Assembly: GCA_051881715.1 (NCBI GenBank)
Contig: JBJEQK010000043.1
Location: 1 to 16,226, forward strand
Length of the DNA stretch: 16,226 nt
Source of the DNA: UBA1425 sp051881715
GTDB lineage: Bacteria > Bacillota > Clostridia > Oscillospirales > Acutalibacteraceae
Direction: 5' to 3'
The notes under the pieces were generated by a model. That model saw only the letters and a program-made list of their open reading frames with translations, was not told the DNA's origin and ran no database searches. The translations under genes and the position numbers were made by a program. Every line of letters begins with the position of its first letter. Position 1 is the stretch's first letter. This document shows, one piece after another, positions 8,384 to 14,330 of this stretch.

Positions 8384-9205
8384 ATGGCTTTTCGTAAAAT
8401 TTTGGATATGCATACCCACACGGACAATTCCTTTGACGGCAACCACTCCACCATGTTCATGTGCGAGTGCGCCGAACGTCTGGGACTGCGCGGTGTCGCT
8501 TTCACCGACCACATCGAAACAGACATCTTTTATCAGGACGACTTTGACCGCCGTGCCAAAAACTCCTACTTCGACATCGTCAAGGCACGGGACGCCTTTC
8601 GAGGCAAGCTTTTGGTTTTTGTGGGCGTGGAGCTGGGGGAACCCACCTACGACACCGCCACCGCAGAGAAACTTCTGAACACGCTGCACTATGATTTTGT
8701 CATCGGCTCCATCCACAACCTGCGCGGGCAGGAGGATTTCTATTTCCTCGATGTGGACAACACCGACGATGCGGAGATTCGGGACATTCTGAACGAGTAT
8801 TTTGAAGAGGAACGACTGCTGGCCGAGTGGGGCAAGGTGGACACCTTGGGACACCTGACCTATCCTCTGCGCTATATCTGCGGCGAACACGGACGCAAGG
8901 TGGATCTGCGGGACTACAGCACCCAGATCGAAGCGGTGCTTCGCGCTCTGATCCACAGCGGTACCGCCTTGGAGATCAACACCTCCGGGCTGTACCAGAA
9001 ATTGCAGTCCACCATGCCGCCGGAAGAAATCGTCGCCCAATACCGCCGCATGGGCGGTGAGCGGATCACCATCGGCTCCGACTCCCACTACGGCGAAAAG
9101 CTGGGCTTCGGGGTGCAGGAGGGCATGGAACTGGCCGTGCGGTGCGGGTTCCGGGAGATGACCATTTTCCAAAACAGAGAGCCTGTCCAGATTCCCATTG
9201 AGTAA
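8384..9205 (+). CDS. PHP-domain phosphoesterase (histidinol-phosphatase-like), 273 aa
   Basis: This is a metal-dependent phosphoesterase of the PHP superfamily, nearest in layout to HisJ-type histidinol phosphatases. The metal ligands are visible in order: H10 and H12 (DMHTHTD), H43 (FTDH), E83 (GVELGE), H111 (GSIHN), H157 (LGHL), and D233 with H235 (GSDSH). The length is normal for a single-domain PHP protein. The start at 8384 puts the HTH motif ten residues from the N-terminus; the open frame runs further upstream but into the promoter. The ribosome site is weak (GGATGA at 8365-8370), so TTG at 8363 cannot be excluded. It is followed after 12 bases by ispE, probably co-transcribed. No other histidine-biosynthesis gene is nearby, so histidinol phosphate as substrate is unproven. 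Confidence 0.88.
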   Translation: MAFRKILDMHTHTDNSFDGNHSTMFMCECAERLGLRGVAFTDHIETDIFYQDDFDRRAKNSYFDIVKARDAFRGKLLVFVGVELGEPTYDTATAEKLLNTLHYDFVIGSIHNLRGQEDFYFLDVDNTDDAEIRDILNEYFEEERLLAEWGKVDTLGHLTYPLRYICGEHGRKVDLRDYSTQIEAVLRALIHSGTALEINTSGLYQKLQSTMPPEEIVAQYRRMGGERITIGSDSHYGEKLGFGVQEGMELAVRCGFREMTIFQNREPVQIPIE

Positions 9206-9217
9206 AGGAAAGCAGCC

Positions 9218-10084
9218 ATGAAAGTGATCGTTGACGCATTTGCAAAAATCAATCTTCTTTTGGACATCGCCGGGCGACTGCCCAACGGCTACCACAGCCT
9301 GCACATGATCATGCAGTCGGTGAGCCTTTGCGACACCGTAACTGTGGAACGTGGGGAGGGCGGCATCGACTGTGATTGTCCCGGCGTCCCCACGGACGAG
9401 AGCAACATTGCGTGGAAAGCCGTTAAAGCTTTTGAAAAAGCGACCGGGCTGGACTGCGCAGACACCCGCATCACCATCGAAAAGCGCATCCCCTGCGCCG
9501 CCGGTCTGGCGGGCGGCAGTGCGGACGGTGCGGCGGTACTGGCGGCGCTGAACATTTTGCACGGCACCGATCTTTCCGTCGAAACCCTTTGCCGCATCGG
9601 CGCTTCCTTCGGCGCCGACGTCCCCTTTTGTCTGACGGGCGGCACACGCCTCGCGCTGAATATTGGTGATGTACTCGCTCCCCTGCCCGCTTTGGAAAAC
9701 GTCACCCTCGTGCTTGCCAAACCCGACTGCGCCGTATCCACCAAGGAAGCTTATGCGGCGTGCGACACGGGGGAAAGCGTCACCCATGCCGACTTGACCC
9801 GCATTTTGTTCGACGCTTCCAAGGGGAACTACGAACGTGTGTTCCGGGAGACCTGCAACACCTTCGAGCAATTCATCGAGGTGGCAGACCGTGTCCCCAT
9901 CAAGTCCGTTATGCGCCGCCACGGCAGTATTTTCTCCATGATGAGCGGCAGCGGACCTACCGTGTACGGCATTTTTCAAAGCGCCGAGGATGCGAAACAG
10001 TGCGCCGAGGAATTGCGCACCTTCATCCGGGATGTTCACGTCTGCACCCCTGTGGGCGAAGGTCTGCATATCCGCACCGTGTGA
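9218..10084 (+). CDS. ispE: 4-diphosphocytidyl-2-C-methyl-D-erythritol kinase (IspE)
   Basis: IspE is the GHMP-family kinase of the MEP isoprenoid pathway. It phosphorylates the 2-hydroxyl of CDP-methylerythritol with ATP in the cytosol. The 288-residue length fits the family. Residues 6-15 (DAFAKINLLL) carry the catalytic Lys10. Residues 91-105 form the ATP-binding loop (IPCAAGLAGGSADGA). D134 in FGADVPFCL is the catalytic Asp, and 242-253 (MSGSGPTVYGIF) is the C-terminal GHMP motif. AAAGGAAAG at 9204-9212 precedes the ATG and overlaps the stop of the PHP gene. No hairpin terminator follows, so some read-through into the HAD gene is possible. Confidence 0.96.
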   Translation: MKVIVDAFAKINLLLDIAGRLPNGYHSLHMIMQSVSLCDTVTVERGEGGIDCDCPGVPTDESNIAWKAVKAFEKATGLDCADTRITIEKRIPCAAGLAGGSADGAAVLAALNILHGTDLSVETLCRIGASFGADVPFCLTGGTRLALNIGDVLAPLPALENVTLVLAKPDCAVSTKEAYAACDTGESVTHADLTRILFDASKGNYERVFRETCNTFEQFIEVADRVPIKSVMRRHGSIFSMMSGSGPTVYGIFQSAEDAKQCAEELRTFIRDVHVCTPVGEGLHIRTV

Positions 10085-10102
10085 TCTATATACATTTTAT
10101 AC

Positions 10103-10131
10103 TTGCATTGCGTGCAGATCCATGCTACAAT
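10103..10131 (+). promoter_or_regulatory. Promoter of the HAD phosphatase gene
   Basis: TTGCAT (10103-10108), a 17-base spacer and TACAAT (10126-10131) with TGC immediately before it form an extended -10 promoter. The predicted start, near 10138, gives a short leader of about 23 bases containing AGAGGAG at 10146-10152. Confidence 0.7.
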
Positions 10132-10160
10132 AGACTGAATTTTACAGAGGAGTTTTTTGT

Positions 10161-10751
10161 ATGAATGTTTATGATTTTGACAAGACCATCTTTGTCGGCG
10201 ATACCGAGGATCGTTTCTTCGAGTTCATGTTCCAGAAAAAGGGCTTTCGCCACTACAAGGTCGCTTTCAAAATATACGATCTGATGAACAAAATGCACCT
10301 GATCACCAAAACCAGAAGCCGTGAATTGCAGTACAGATTTCTGCGGGACATCGACGATCTGGACGCCACGCTCAAGGCGTACTGGGCAGAGATCGAGCAG
10401 TACATGATGCCTTGGTACTTCGAGGCCAAGCGAGACGACGACGTCATCGCCAGCGGCACGCCCCGCTTCATTTTGGAGCCCATCGTGGAAAAGCTGGGCA
10501 TCGGCGGACTTGTTGCCACCGAAATGGATCCCAAAACCGGCAAGATCGACGGGGACTTCGCCATCGGGGAGTTCAAGGTCGTCAATTTCAAAAACCAGTA
10601 CGGTCTGGACTGCATCGACAAGTTCTACTCCGACGCCTATTCCGACCACTATCTGGCCGAATACGCCAAGGAAGCCTATGTCGTCCATGACGACCAGCAA
10701 ATCACCGAGTGGAACGAGTGGTTCACCGCCCATCCCGAATTGAAGAAATAA
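10161..10751 (+). CDS. HAD-superfamily (subclass IB, SerB-like) phosphatase, 196 aa
   Basis: This is a cytosolic haloacid-dehalogenase-type phosphohydrolase. Motif I is DFDKT at 5-9 (nucleophile D5, acid D7) and motif II is ASGTP at 97-101. A motif III lysine lies around 139-144 (GEFKVVNFK), and motif IV is FYSDAYSD at 155-162. The residues between motifs I and II (about 15-90) are helical, as in the C1 cap of subclass IB enzymes. VVHDD at 174-178 fits the usual end of the core. The substrate is unknown; phosphoserine-phosphatase relatives and small-metabolite phosphatases are equally possible. It is monocistronic, with its own promoter, an AGAGGAG ribosome site 8 bases from the ATG, and a terminator directly after. 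Confidence 0.85.
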   Translation: MNVYDFDKTIFVGDTEDRFFEFMFQKKGFRHYKVAFKIYDLMNKMHLITKTRSRELQYRFLRDIDDLDATLKAYWAEIEQYMMPWYFEAKRDDDVIASGTPRFILEPIVEKLGIGGLVATEMDPKTGKIDGDFAIGEFKVVNFKNQYGLDCIDKFYSDAYSDHYLAEYAKEAYVVHDDQQITEWNEWFTAHPELKK

Positions 10752-10754
10752 GCC

Positions 10755-10787
10755 AAACGGAGCTGTCGCACAAAGGCAGCTCCGTTT
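10755..10787 (+). terminator. Rho-independent terminator after the HAD gene
   Basis: Arms 10755-10765 (AAACGGAGCTG) and 10777-10787 are perfect complements around an 11-base loop. The second arm ends in TTTT, and a short T-rich stretch follows. It starts four bases after the stop codon. Confidence 0.85.
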
Positions 10788-10824
10788 TACCATTTTGCGA
10801 TTCGGTGCGTCGATTTTACAGATA

Positions 10825-10853
10825 TTGACAAATAACGTCTGCTGTGTTAGGAT
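10825..10853 (+). promoter_or_regulatory. Strong promoter of the 227-residue secreted-protein gene
   Basis: A perfect TTGACA (10825-10830), a 17-base spacer and TAGGAT (10848-10853) predict transcription starting near 10860, about 39 bases before the chosen start codon. Confidence 0.75.
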
Positions 10854-10886
10854 GGAGTTGCAAAAATGACCGCTCTGCGGCAGAAT

Positions 10887-10891
10887 GGAGG
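10887..10891 (+). promoter_or_regulatory. Ribosome binding site that sets the start at 10899
   Basis: GGAGG lies seven bases before the ATG at 10899. The in-frame ATG at 10866 has no such site and lies only a few bases after the predicted transcript start. Starting there would also put eleven residues ahead of a normal signal peptide. Confidence 0.85.
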
Positions 10892-10898
10892 AAAATCT

Positions 10899-11582
10899 AT
10901 GAAAAAATTTCTTGCCCTCGTCCTTGCGGTTTTGATGGCATTTTCCCTTTGCAGCGTTGCCATGGCCGCATCCGACACACCCATGACGGCCACGTTCCTG
11001 AGCGAGCTGTCCAAGAGCAAGCAATTCTACGCCCACGTCACGGGTCACACCTATGAAAACCACAGCGACAGCACAAACTTCGACATCTATGACGATTTCA
11101 ACACCAACAAAATCACCTGCAATTTCAAGAGCAAGGGTATCCGCGCCATCTATGACAACGGCGAAGTGAAATGCGTGTTCACGCCCCTGTTCTGCTACGT
11201 TTCCGCTTCGGCGGCAACCTTCCCGCTTTTGGGTACCGCTGTCCTTGCGGTGGAAGCGTTCCAGACCGTGCTGAAAAAATTCATCGACGATCCTATGCTG
11301 AACAGCTTCACCTGCACCATCTCCACCGTGGAGCGCAACGGGCAGACCGTCACCTGCGAAAAGTTCACCGGCAAGCTCATTCAGGTTTCCGGGAGCTTCT
11401 ACTACAACAGTGACGGAAAGCTTTGCGAAATCGTCCTGACCGACACGGTGGGTGCCTCCATCGGCTTCACCGTGGAGAATGTCGCCACAAGCTTTGACGG
11501 CGATGTCTTTTCCGTGCCGTTCTACTACATCAACCTTTCCGTGATCTGGAAGATTCTCATGCTGTTTATTTCCCTCATTTGA
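10899..11582 (+). CDS. Secreted or membrane-tethered protein of unknown function, 227 aa
   Basis: I do not recognise the family. Residues 1-23 are a clear signal peptide (MKKFLALVLAVLMAFSLCSV, then AMA before AS). The mature part is beta-rich with hydrophilic strands (KITCNFKSKGIRAIYDNGEV, GSFYYNSDGKLCEIVL), loosely like the single-domain barrels of lipoprotein-carrier-like proteins; that is only an impression. A hydrophobic stretch at about 103-120 and a hydrophobic C-terminal tail (208-227, YINLSVIWKILMLFISLI within it) could insert in or lie on the membrane. Cysteines occur at 74, 92, 99, 139, 153 and 176; there is no lipobox. The gene stands alone between its own promoter and terminator. 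Its expression may be high, but its role is unknown. Confidence 0.8.
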   Translation: MKKFLALVLAVLMAFSLCSVAMAASDTPMTATFLSELSKSKQFYAHVTGHTYENHSDSTNFDIYDDFNTNKITCNFKSKGIRAIYDNGEVKCVFTPLFCYVSASAATFPLLGTAVLAVEAFQTVLKKFIDDPMLNSFTCTISTVERNGQTVTCEKFTGKLIQVSGSFYYNSDGKLCEIVLTDTVGASIGFTVENVATSFDGDVFSVPFYYINLSVIWKILMLFISLI

Positions 11583-11589
11583 TCAATAG

Positions 11590-11617
11590 CGGGGCGGTCG
11601 CCAAAGCGACCGCCCCG
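11590..11617. terminator. Terminator between convergent genes
   Basis: Arms 11590-11601 (CGGGGCGGTCGC) and 11606-11617 are a perfect 12-bp GC-rich inverted repeat with a CAAA loop. On plus, TTTTCTT follows, eight bases after the stop of the secreted protein begins the hairpin. On minus it lies just past the zinc-ribbon gene but is followed by CTATTGATCA, so termination in that direction would be weaker. Confidence 0.88.
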
Positions 11618-11622
11618 TTTTC

Positions 11623-12615
11623 TTATAACTGTTCCTCGTCACAGCATTTTTGGAGATAATCGGCACAAGCTTCGCACACGATGGCGAACTTTTTGGAGCC
11701 GTCCTTGTTGAGGATGAATTTATACAGCCCCTCCACGTTCCGACCGCATCGCTTGCATTCGCCGGACTGGTGCAGTGCCAGAATTTGATAGGACGGCGCC
11801 AGCGGTTCCCATTCCGGCACAGCCTGCGCAATCGGCGCACGGGTGGGAGCCGCCGCAAAGGTCTCCGGCTGTGCCGGCGACTGCGGGTAGGACGGCGACG
11901 AAAAGGATACATCGTCCCTGTCGTTTTGCACCTGTGCCTGCATAACGGGGATCGCCGCCTGCACACGTTTCGCCTTGAATGCTTTTTTTGCCATACCGCC
12001 CAAAACCGGCGTCAGAATACCGAACAAAATCAGCAAATACCCGGCAAAGGTCAGCTTCACCACCCCGGAATATTCTTCGTTCATCGCAACAAGCAGAAGA
12101 ACCGTCAGCGCAATCTGAATCAAATTGTTGACAATCAAGGCGACGTTTACGGCTTTGAGACCTTTTTTTGCGTGCTTGCTGTTGGTGAGCAGCAGCGCCA
12201 GAAAGAGCAGGGTGGTACCGATGACAGCAATCACGCCGACCACCAGCATCACACGAAATACCTTGTACAGATCCTCGTCCGAGAGGGAATAAAAAACCTT
12301 GTACGCTTCCATGGCCGATGAGGTGCCCGAGACAAGCCACAGATCGTATTTGATCGTGCCGACAAAGCAAAGAATGATGTTCAAAATCAGAGAAGCAAGA
12401 AACGCCAAAACCGACTTCTCCTTGAACGGCGCCGGCGCCGCAAATTCCCCGGAACCGGCCTTGGATACCGCCGAGCCGATGTTGGAGCCCAGCTGCTTCG
12501 CCTTTTCCTTGTACGCCTTGATGTCAATGTTCACCCCGGAACCCACTCTCGTGCCGCACCCCGAACAAAATGTTGCCGTGTCGTGGATCTCCTTGCCGCA
12601 ATTTTTACAATACAT
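11623..12615 (-). CDS. Zinc-ribbon membrane protein with second C-terminal CxxC pair, 330 aa
   Basis: The N-terminus is a zinc ribbon: CKNC at 3-6 and CSGC at 17-20. Four hydrophobic segments follow, at about 67-87, 121-145, 155-177 and 186-206, then a Pro/Ala-rich linker (about 235-275). The C-terminal domain contains C287-x2-C290 and C314-x2-C317, which could bind a second metal. Both ends should face the cytoplasm if there are four membrane spans. The function is unknown; such proteins are common in Clostridia and are often proposed to sense or organise the envelope. The ribosome site is AAGGGGG, just upstream of the ATG. It is the second gene of an operon, 18 bases after the other zinc-ribbon gene, and no terminator lies between them. 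Confidence 0.85.
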   Translation of the reverse strand: MYCKNCGKEIHDTATFCSGCGTRVGSGVNIDIKAYKEKAKQLGSNIGSAVSKAGSGEFAAPAPFKEKSVLAFLASLILNIILCFVGTIKYDLWLVSGTSSAMEAYKVFYSLSDEDLYKVFRVMLVVGVIAVIGTTLLFLALLLTNSKHAKKGLKAVNVALIVNNLIQIALTVLLLVAMNEEYSGVVKLTFAGYLLILFGILTPVLGGMAKKAFKAKRVQAAIPVMQAQVQNDRDDVSFSSPSYPQSPAQPETFAAAPTRAPIAQAVPEWEPLAPSYQILALHQSGECKRCGRNVEGLYKFILNKDGSKKFAIVCEACADYLQKCCDEEQL

Positions 12616-12633
12616 TTCTTTTCCCCCTTTTCG

Positions 12634-13989
12634 TTAGTTGGACGATATAGCCTTCACGGTGCTCCAGTTGTTCTGGAATTCCGCAATCAGTGCATCCATG
12701 CTGTCATAGGTGCTCATGCTCCACCAACCGTCGGTGCGCAATTCCACGTTGTCCGTGACGATCTTTCCCGCCGAGTCGATCTTCAGTCCCTCAATGTAGG
12801 TGTAGATATACTTCGTTTCGTCATCGTCATTTTTGTATGTGTAAATGAAAACCAGCTTGTTGGATCTGGTGCCTGCATCCGTGCAGAAAATCGCCTTCTG
12901 GTACACGGGAGAATACTCGTTCAGCTTTTCGTTCGCCTTGAGCTTCAGCGCATTGAACTCCGCAACACCGAACGCATTCTGCGAGGACATATAGTCGATC
13001 AGCACCGGGTCATAATCCTTCGACACCAGAGGGAACGAAAATCCTTTGGAGAGATAGCCGTCCGCCGATTCGTCGATACGGACGGAGATTTTTTTCGTGG
13101 CGTTGTAGCTGCCGGCATCCGCATAAAAGCGAATCGTGGTCACCACACTGCCCGTGCCGTCCTTGATTTGCAGGCGATCCTCCTCATACGCCGTTGCGGT
13201 AAAGCTACCGTAGGTCTTGTTAAAGGTGGTGTTGTAGACGATTTGCGTTCTATTGTCCACAACGTCATACCGCACGCTGCTGATATACTCAAAGGGATCC
13301 AGTGCTGTGACCTCCGACAGACCCTCGATGGTGTAGGTCTTTTCAAAGCTTTCGCCGCCCTTGATCTTCTTTTTGAAGTTATACTTCCGCAGGCAGTCCT
13401 TGTCGATGGTGACTGTGACCGTCACCTTGTCGCCGTTGGAAAGGCTTTCGGATTTGTCCACCGAATAGTCAAAGGCGCCCCGTTGAAGTTCGTAGAGAAC
13501 ATCGTCCGGTTCAATGATGCCCCACGAGGTCATGTTGCCGCCATACCCGCCCAGTTCTTCCCGGAGCATGGTGTTGGCGATCTTCAGCAGACCGTCCTCG
13601 CCGCCTGCCAGATCCGTCAGAAATTCATCTTCGTCAAAGAAACTGTCGGCAGAAACGCTTGCATAGCCGTCAAAGCCTTGGATGTTCAATTCGCTTTCGC
13701 TCTTGAAATACTGATTCGGGTTGACCGTGTTGGAAACAGCAGAAAGAATGACCACAGCCAGCACCGCCACCACGGCCACAGCAGCAATCGCCACCAGATG
13801 CTTTTTGTTGATCTTCCGGGATTTCGTCTCCACTTTTTCCTTGATTGCCACTGCTTTCTGTACCGACTGATTTTTCAGCTGGGAAAAGTCGATACTGCCC
13901 GCAGTCGGCGCCTCGCCCACAGCGAGACCGCAATTCGGGCAGAACTGTTCATCGTCCTGCAAGGGTTTGCCGCACTTTTCACAATACAT
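12634..13989 (-). CDS. Zinc-ribbon, single-pass membrane protein with large extracytoplasmic domain, 451 aa
   Basis: A cytoplasmic zinc ribbon (CEKC at 3-6, CPNC at 17-20) is followed by a charged linker and one membrane span at about 64-84. A long extracytoplasmic part starts NPNQYFKSESELNIQGFDGYA. Within it, NGDKVTVTVTID and KTYTIEGLSE match the pattern I know from uncharacterised Firmicutes zinc-ribbon proteins (GxxGYA, NGDxVxV, xYxVxGL). The C-terminal half has no recognised motif. The ATG at 13989 is chosen because GGAGGAG lies six bases upstream; the frame continues ten residues further without a ribosome site. It is the first gene of a two-gene operon with the other zinc-ribbon protein. 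The role is unknown; a cell-envelope sensor or a partner of gene two is an inference. Confidence 0.87.
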   Translation of the reverse strand: MYCEKCGKPLQDDEQFCPNCGLAVGEAPTAGSIDFSQLKNQSVQKAVAIKEKVETKSRKINKKHLVAIAAVAVVAVLAVVILSAVSNTVNPNQYFKSESELNIQGFDGYASVSADSFFDEDEFLTDLAGGEDGLLKIANTMLREELGGYGGNMTSWGIIEPDDVLYELQRGAFDYSVDKSESLSNGDKVTVTVTIDKDCLRKYNFKKKIKGGESFEKTYTIEGLSEVTALDPFEYISSVRYDVVDNRTQIVYNTTFNKTYGSFTATAYEEDRLQIKDGTGSVVTTIRFYADAGSYNATKKISVRIDESADGYLSKGFSFPLVSKDYDPVLIDYMSSQNAFGVAEFNALKLKANEKLNEYSPVYQKAIFCTDAGTRSNKLVFIYTYKNDDDETKYIYTYIEGLKIDSAGKIVTDNVELRTDGWWSMSTYDSMDALIAEFQNNWSTVKAISSN

Positions 13990-13995
13990 TTTGAT

Positions 13996-14002
13996 CTCCT
14001 CC
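13996..14002 (-). promoter_or_regulatory. Ribosome binding site that sets the start at 13989
   Basis: GGAGGAG on the minus strand lies six bases before the ATG of the 451-residue zinc-ribbon protein. That ATG opens MYCEKCG, the same N-terminal layout as the neighbouring zinc-ribbon protein (MYCKNCG). Confidence 0.9.
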
Positions 14003-14076
14003 GTAAAATTTTCTATCAAAATTATATTTTGATTTTGTAGTATGAGCTGAAAAATTTATGTCTTTATTTGTTTTGC

Positions 14077-14105
14077 ACTATAGCACATATTTCTTAAACT
14101 GTCTA
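14077..14105 (-). promoter_or_regulatory. Promoter of the zinc-ribbon operon
   Basis: On minus, TAGACA (14105-14100), a 17-base spacer and TATAGT (14082-14077) with TGC just before it form an extended -10 promoter. The predicted start, near 14070, would leave a leader of about 80 AT-rich bases. TATAAT at 14026-14021 lacks a good -35 and is less likely. Confidence 0.65.
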
Positions 14106-14213
14106 TAATTTCTGACAAAAATTAAGGAAGAATTAAACATTTCCTGTCACACATTAAATTTTTCTTGTTGTACTTTAACTTTTGTTAATATTCTTGCAGC
14201 GCAATTTCCTGCT
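14106..14213. other. AT-rich spacer between divergent promoters, no gene seen
   Basis: This is the middle of the 341-bp gap between the zinc-ribbon operon and pepF. The stretch is strongly AT-rich compared with the flanking genes. I see no open frame with a ribosome site, no RNA gene and no convincing hairpin in it. Confidence 0.6.
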
Positions 14214-14218
14214 CGCAT

Positions 14219-14247
14219 TTGACATCTCCTGTGAAATGCGATAGAAT
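14219..14247 (+). promoter_or_regulatory. pepF promoter overlapped by a dyad
   Basis: A perfect TTGACA (14219-14224), a 17-base spacer and TAGAAT (14242-14247) predict a start near 14254. The inverted repeat CGCATTT (14214-14220) / AAATGCG (14234-14240) straddles the -35 and the spacer, where a dimeric regulator would block polymerase. Operator function is inferred only. Confidence 0.72.
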
Positions 14248-14268
14248 ATTTTGGTTATATGTTGCCAA

Positions 14269-14301
14269 AACTGTTCCGACGGGGTATCTTTCGGAACAGT
14301 T
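14269..14301 (+). promoter_or_regulatory. Hairpin in the pepF leader
   Basis: AACTGTTCCGA (14269-14279) and its perfect complement (14291-14301) enclose an 11-base loop in the predicted 5' leader, 17 bases ahead of the ribosome site. No T-run follows, so it is not a plain terminator. It could be an RNA-stabilising stem or a DNA operator. Confidence 0.6.
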
Positions 14302-14317
14302 GAACATACATTGAATC

Positions 14318-14322
14318 GGAGG
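14318..14322 (+). promoter_or_regulatory. Ribosome binding site that sets the pepF start
   Basis: GGAGG is eight bases before the ATG at 14331. The in-frame TTG at 14325 is only two bases from it and too close to be used. Confidence 0.9.
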
Positions 14323-14330
14323 AATTGCAT

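Noticed and set aside
8303..10069. A minus-strand open frame of about 588 codons across the PHP gene and ispE
   Set aside because: It is antisense to two genes with intact catalytic motifs, shows no domain and no ribosome site, and ends inside the divergent promoter region.
10125..11063. A minus-strand open frame of about 312 codons across the HAD gene and the start of the secreted protein
   Set aside because: It crosses a terminator and a promoter and is antisense to a gene with clear HAD motifs.
12583..14040. A plus-strand open frame of about 485 codons antisense to the zinc-ribbon gene
   Set aside because: The minus gene has a Cys4 ribbon, membrane span and GGAGGAG site. The plus frame has none of these.
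14281..14301. LexA/SOS-box reading of the GTTCCGA...TCGGAAC stem before pepF
   Set aside because: The Gram-positive SOS box has GAAC first and GTTC second with a four-base centre. Here the order is reversed and the spacing is much longer.
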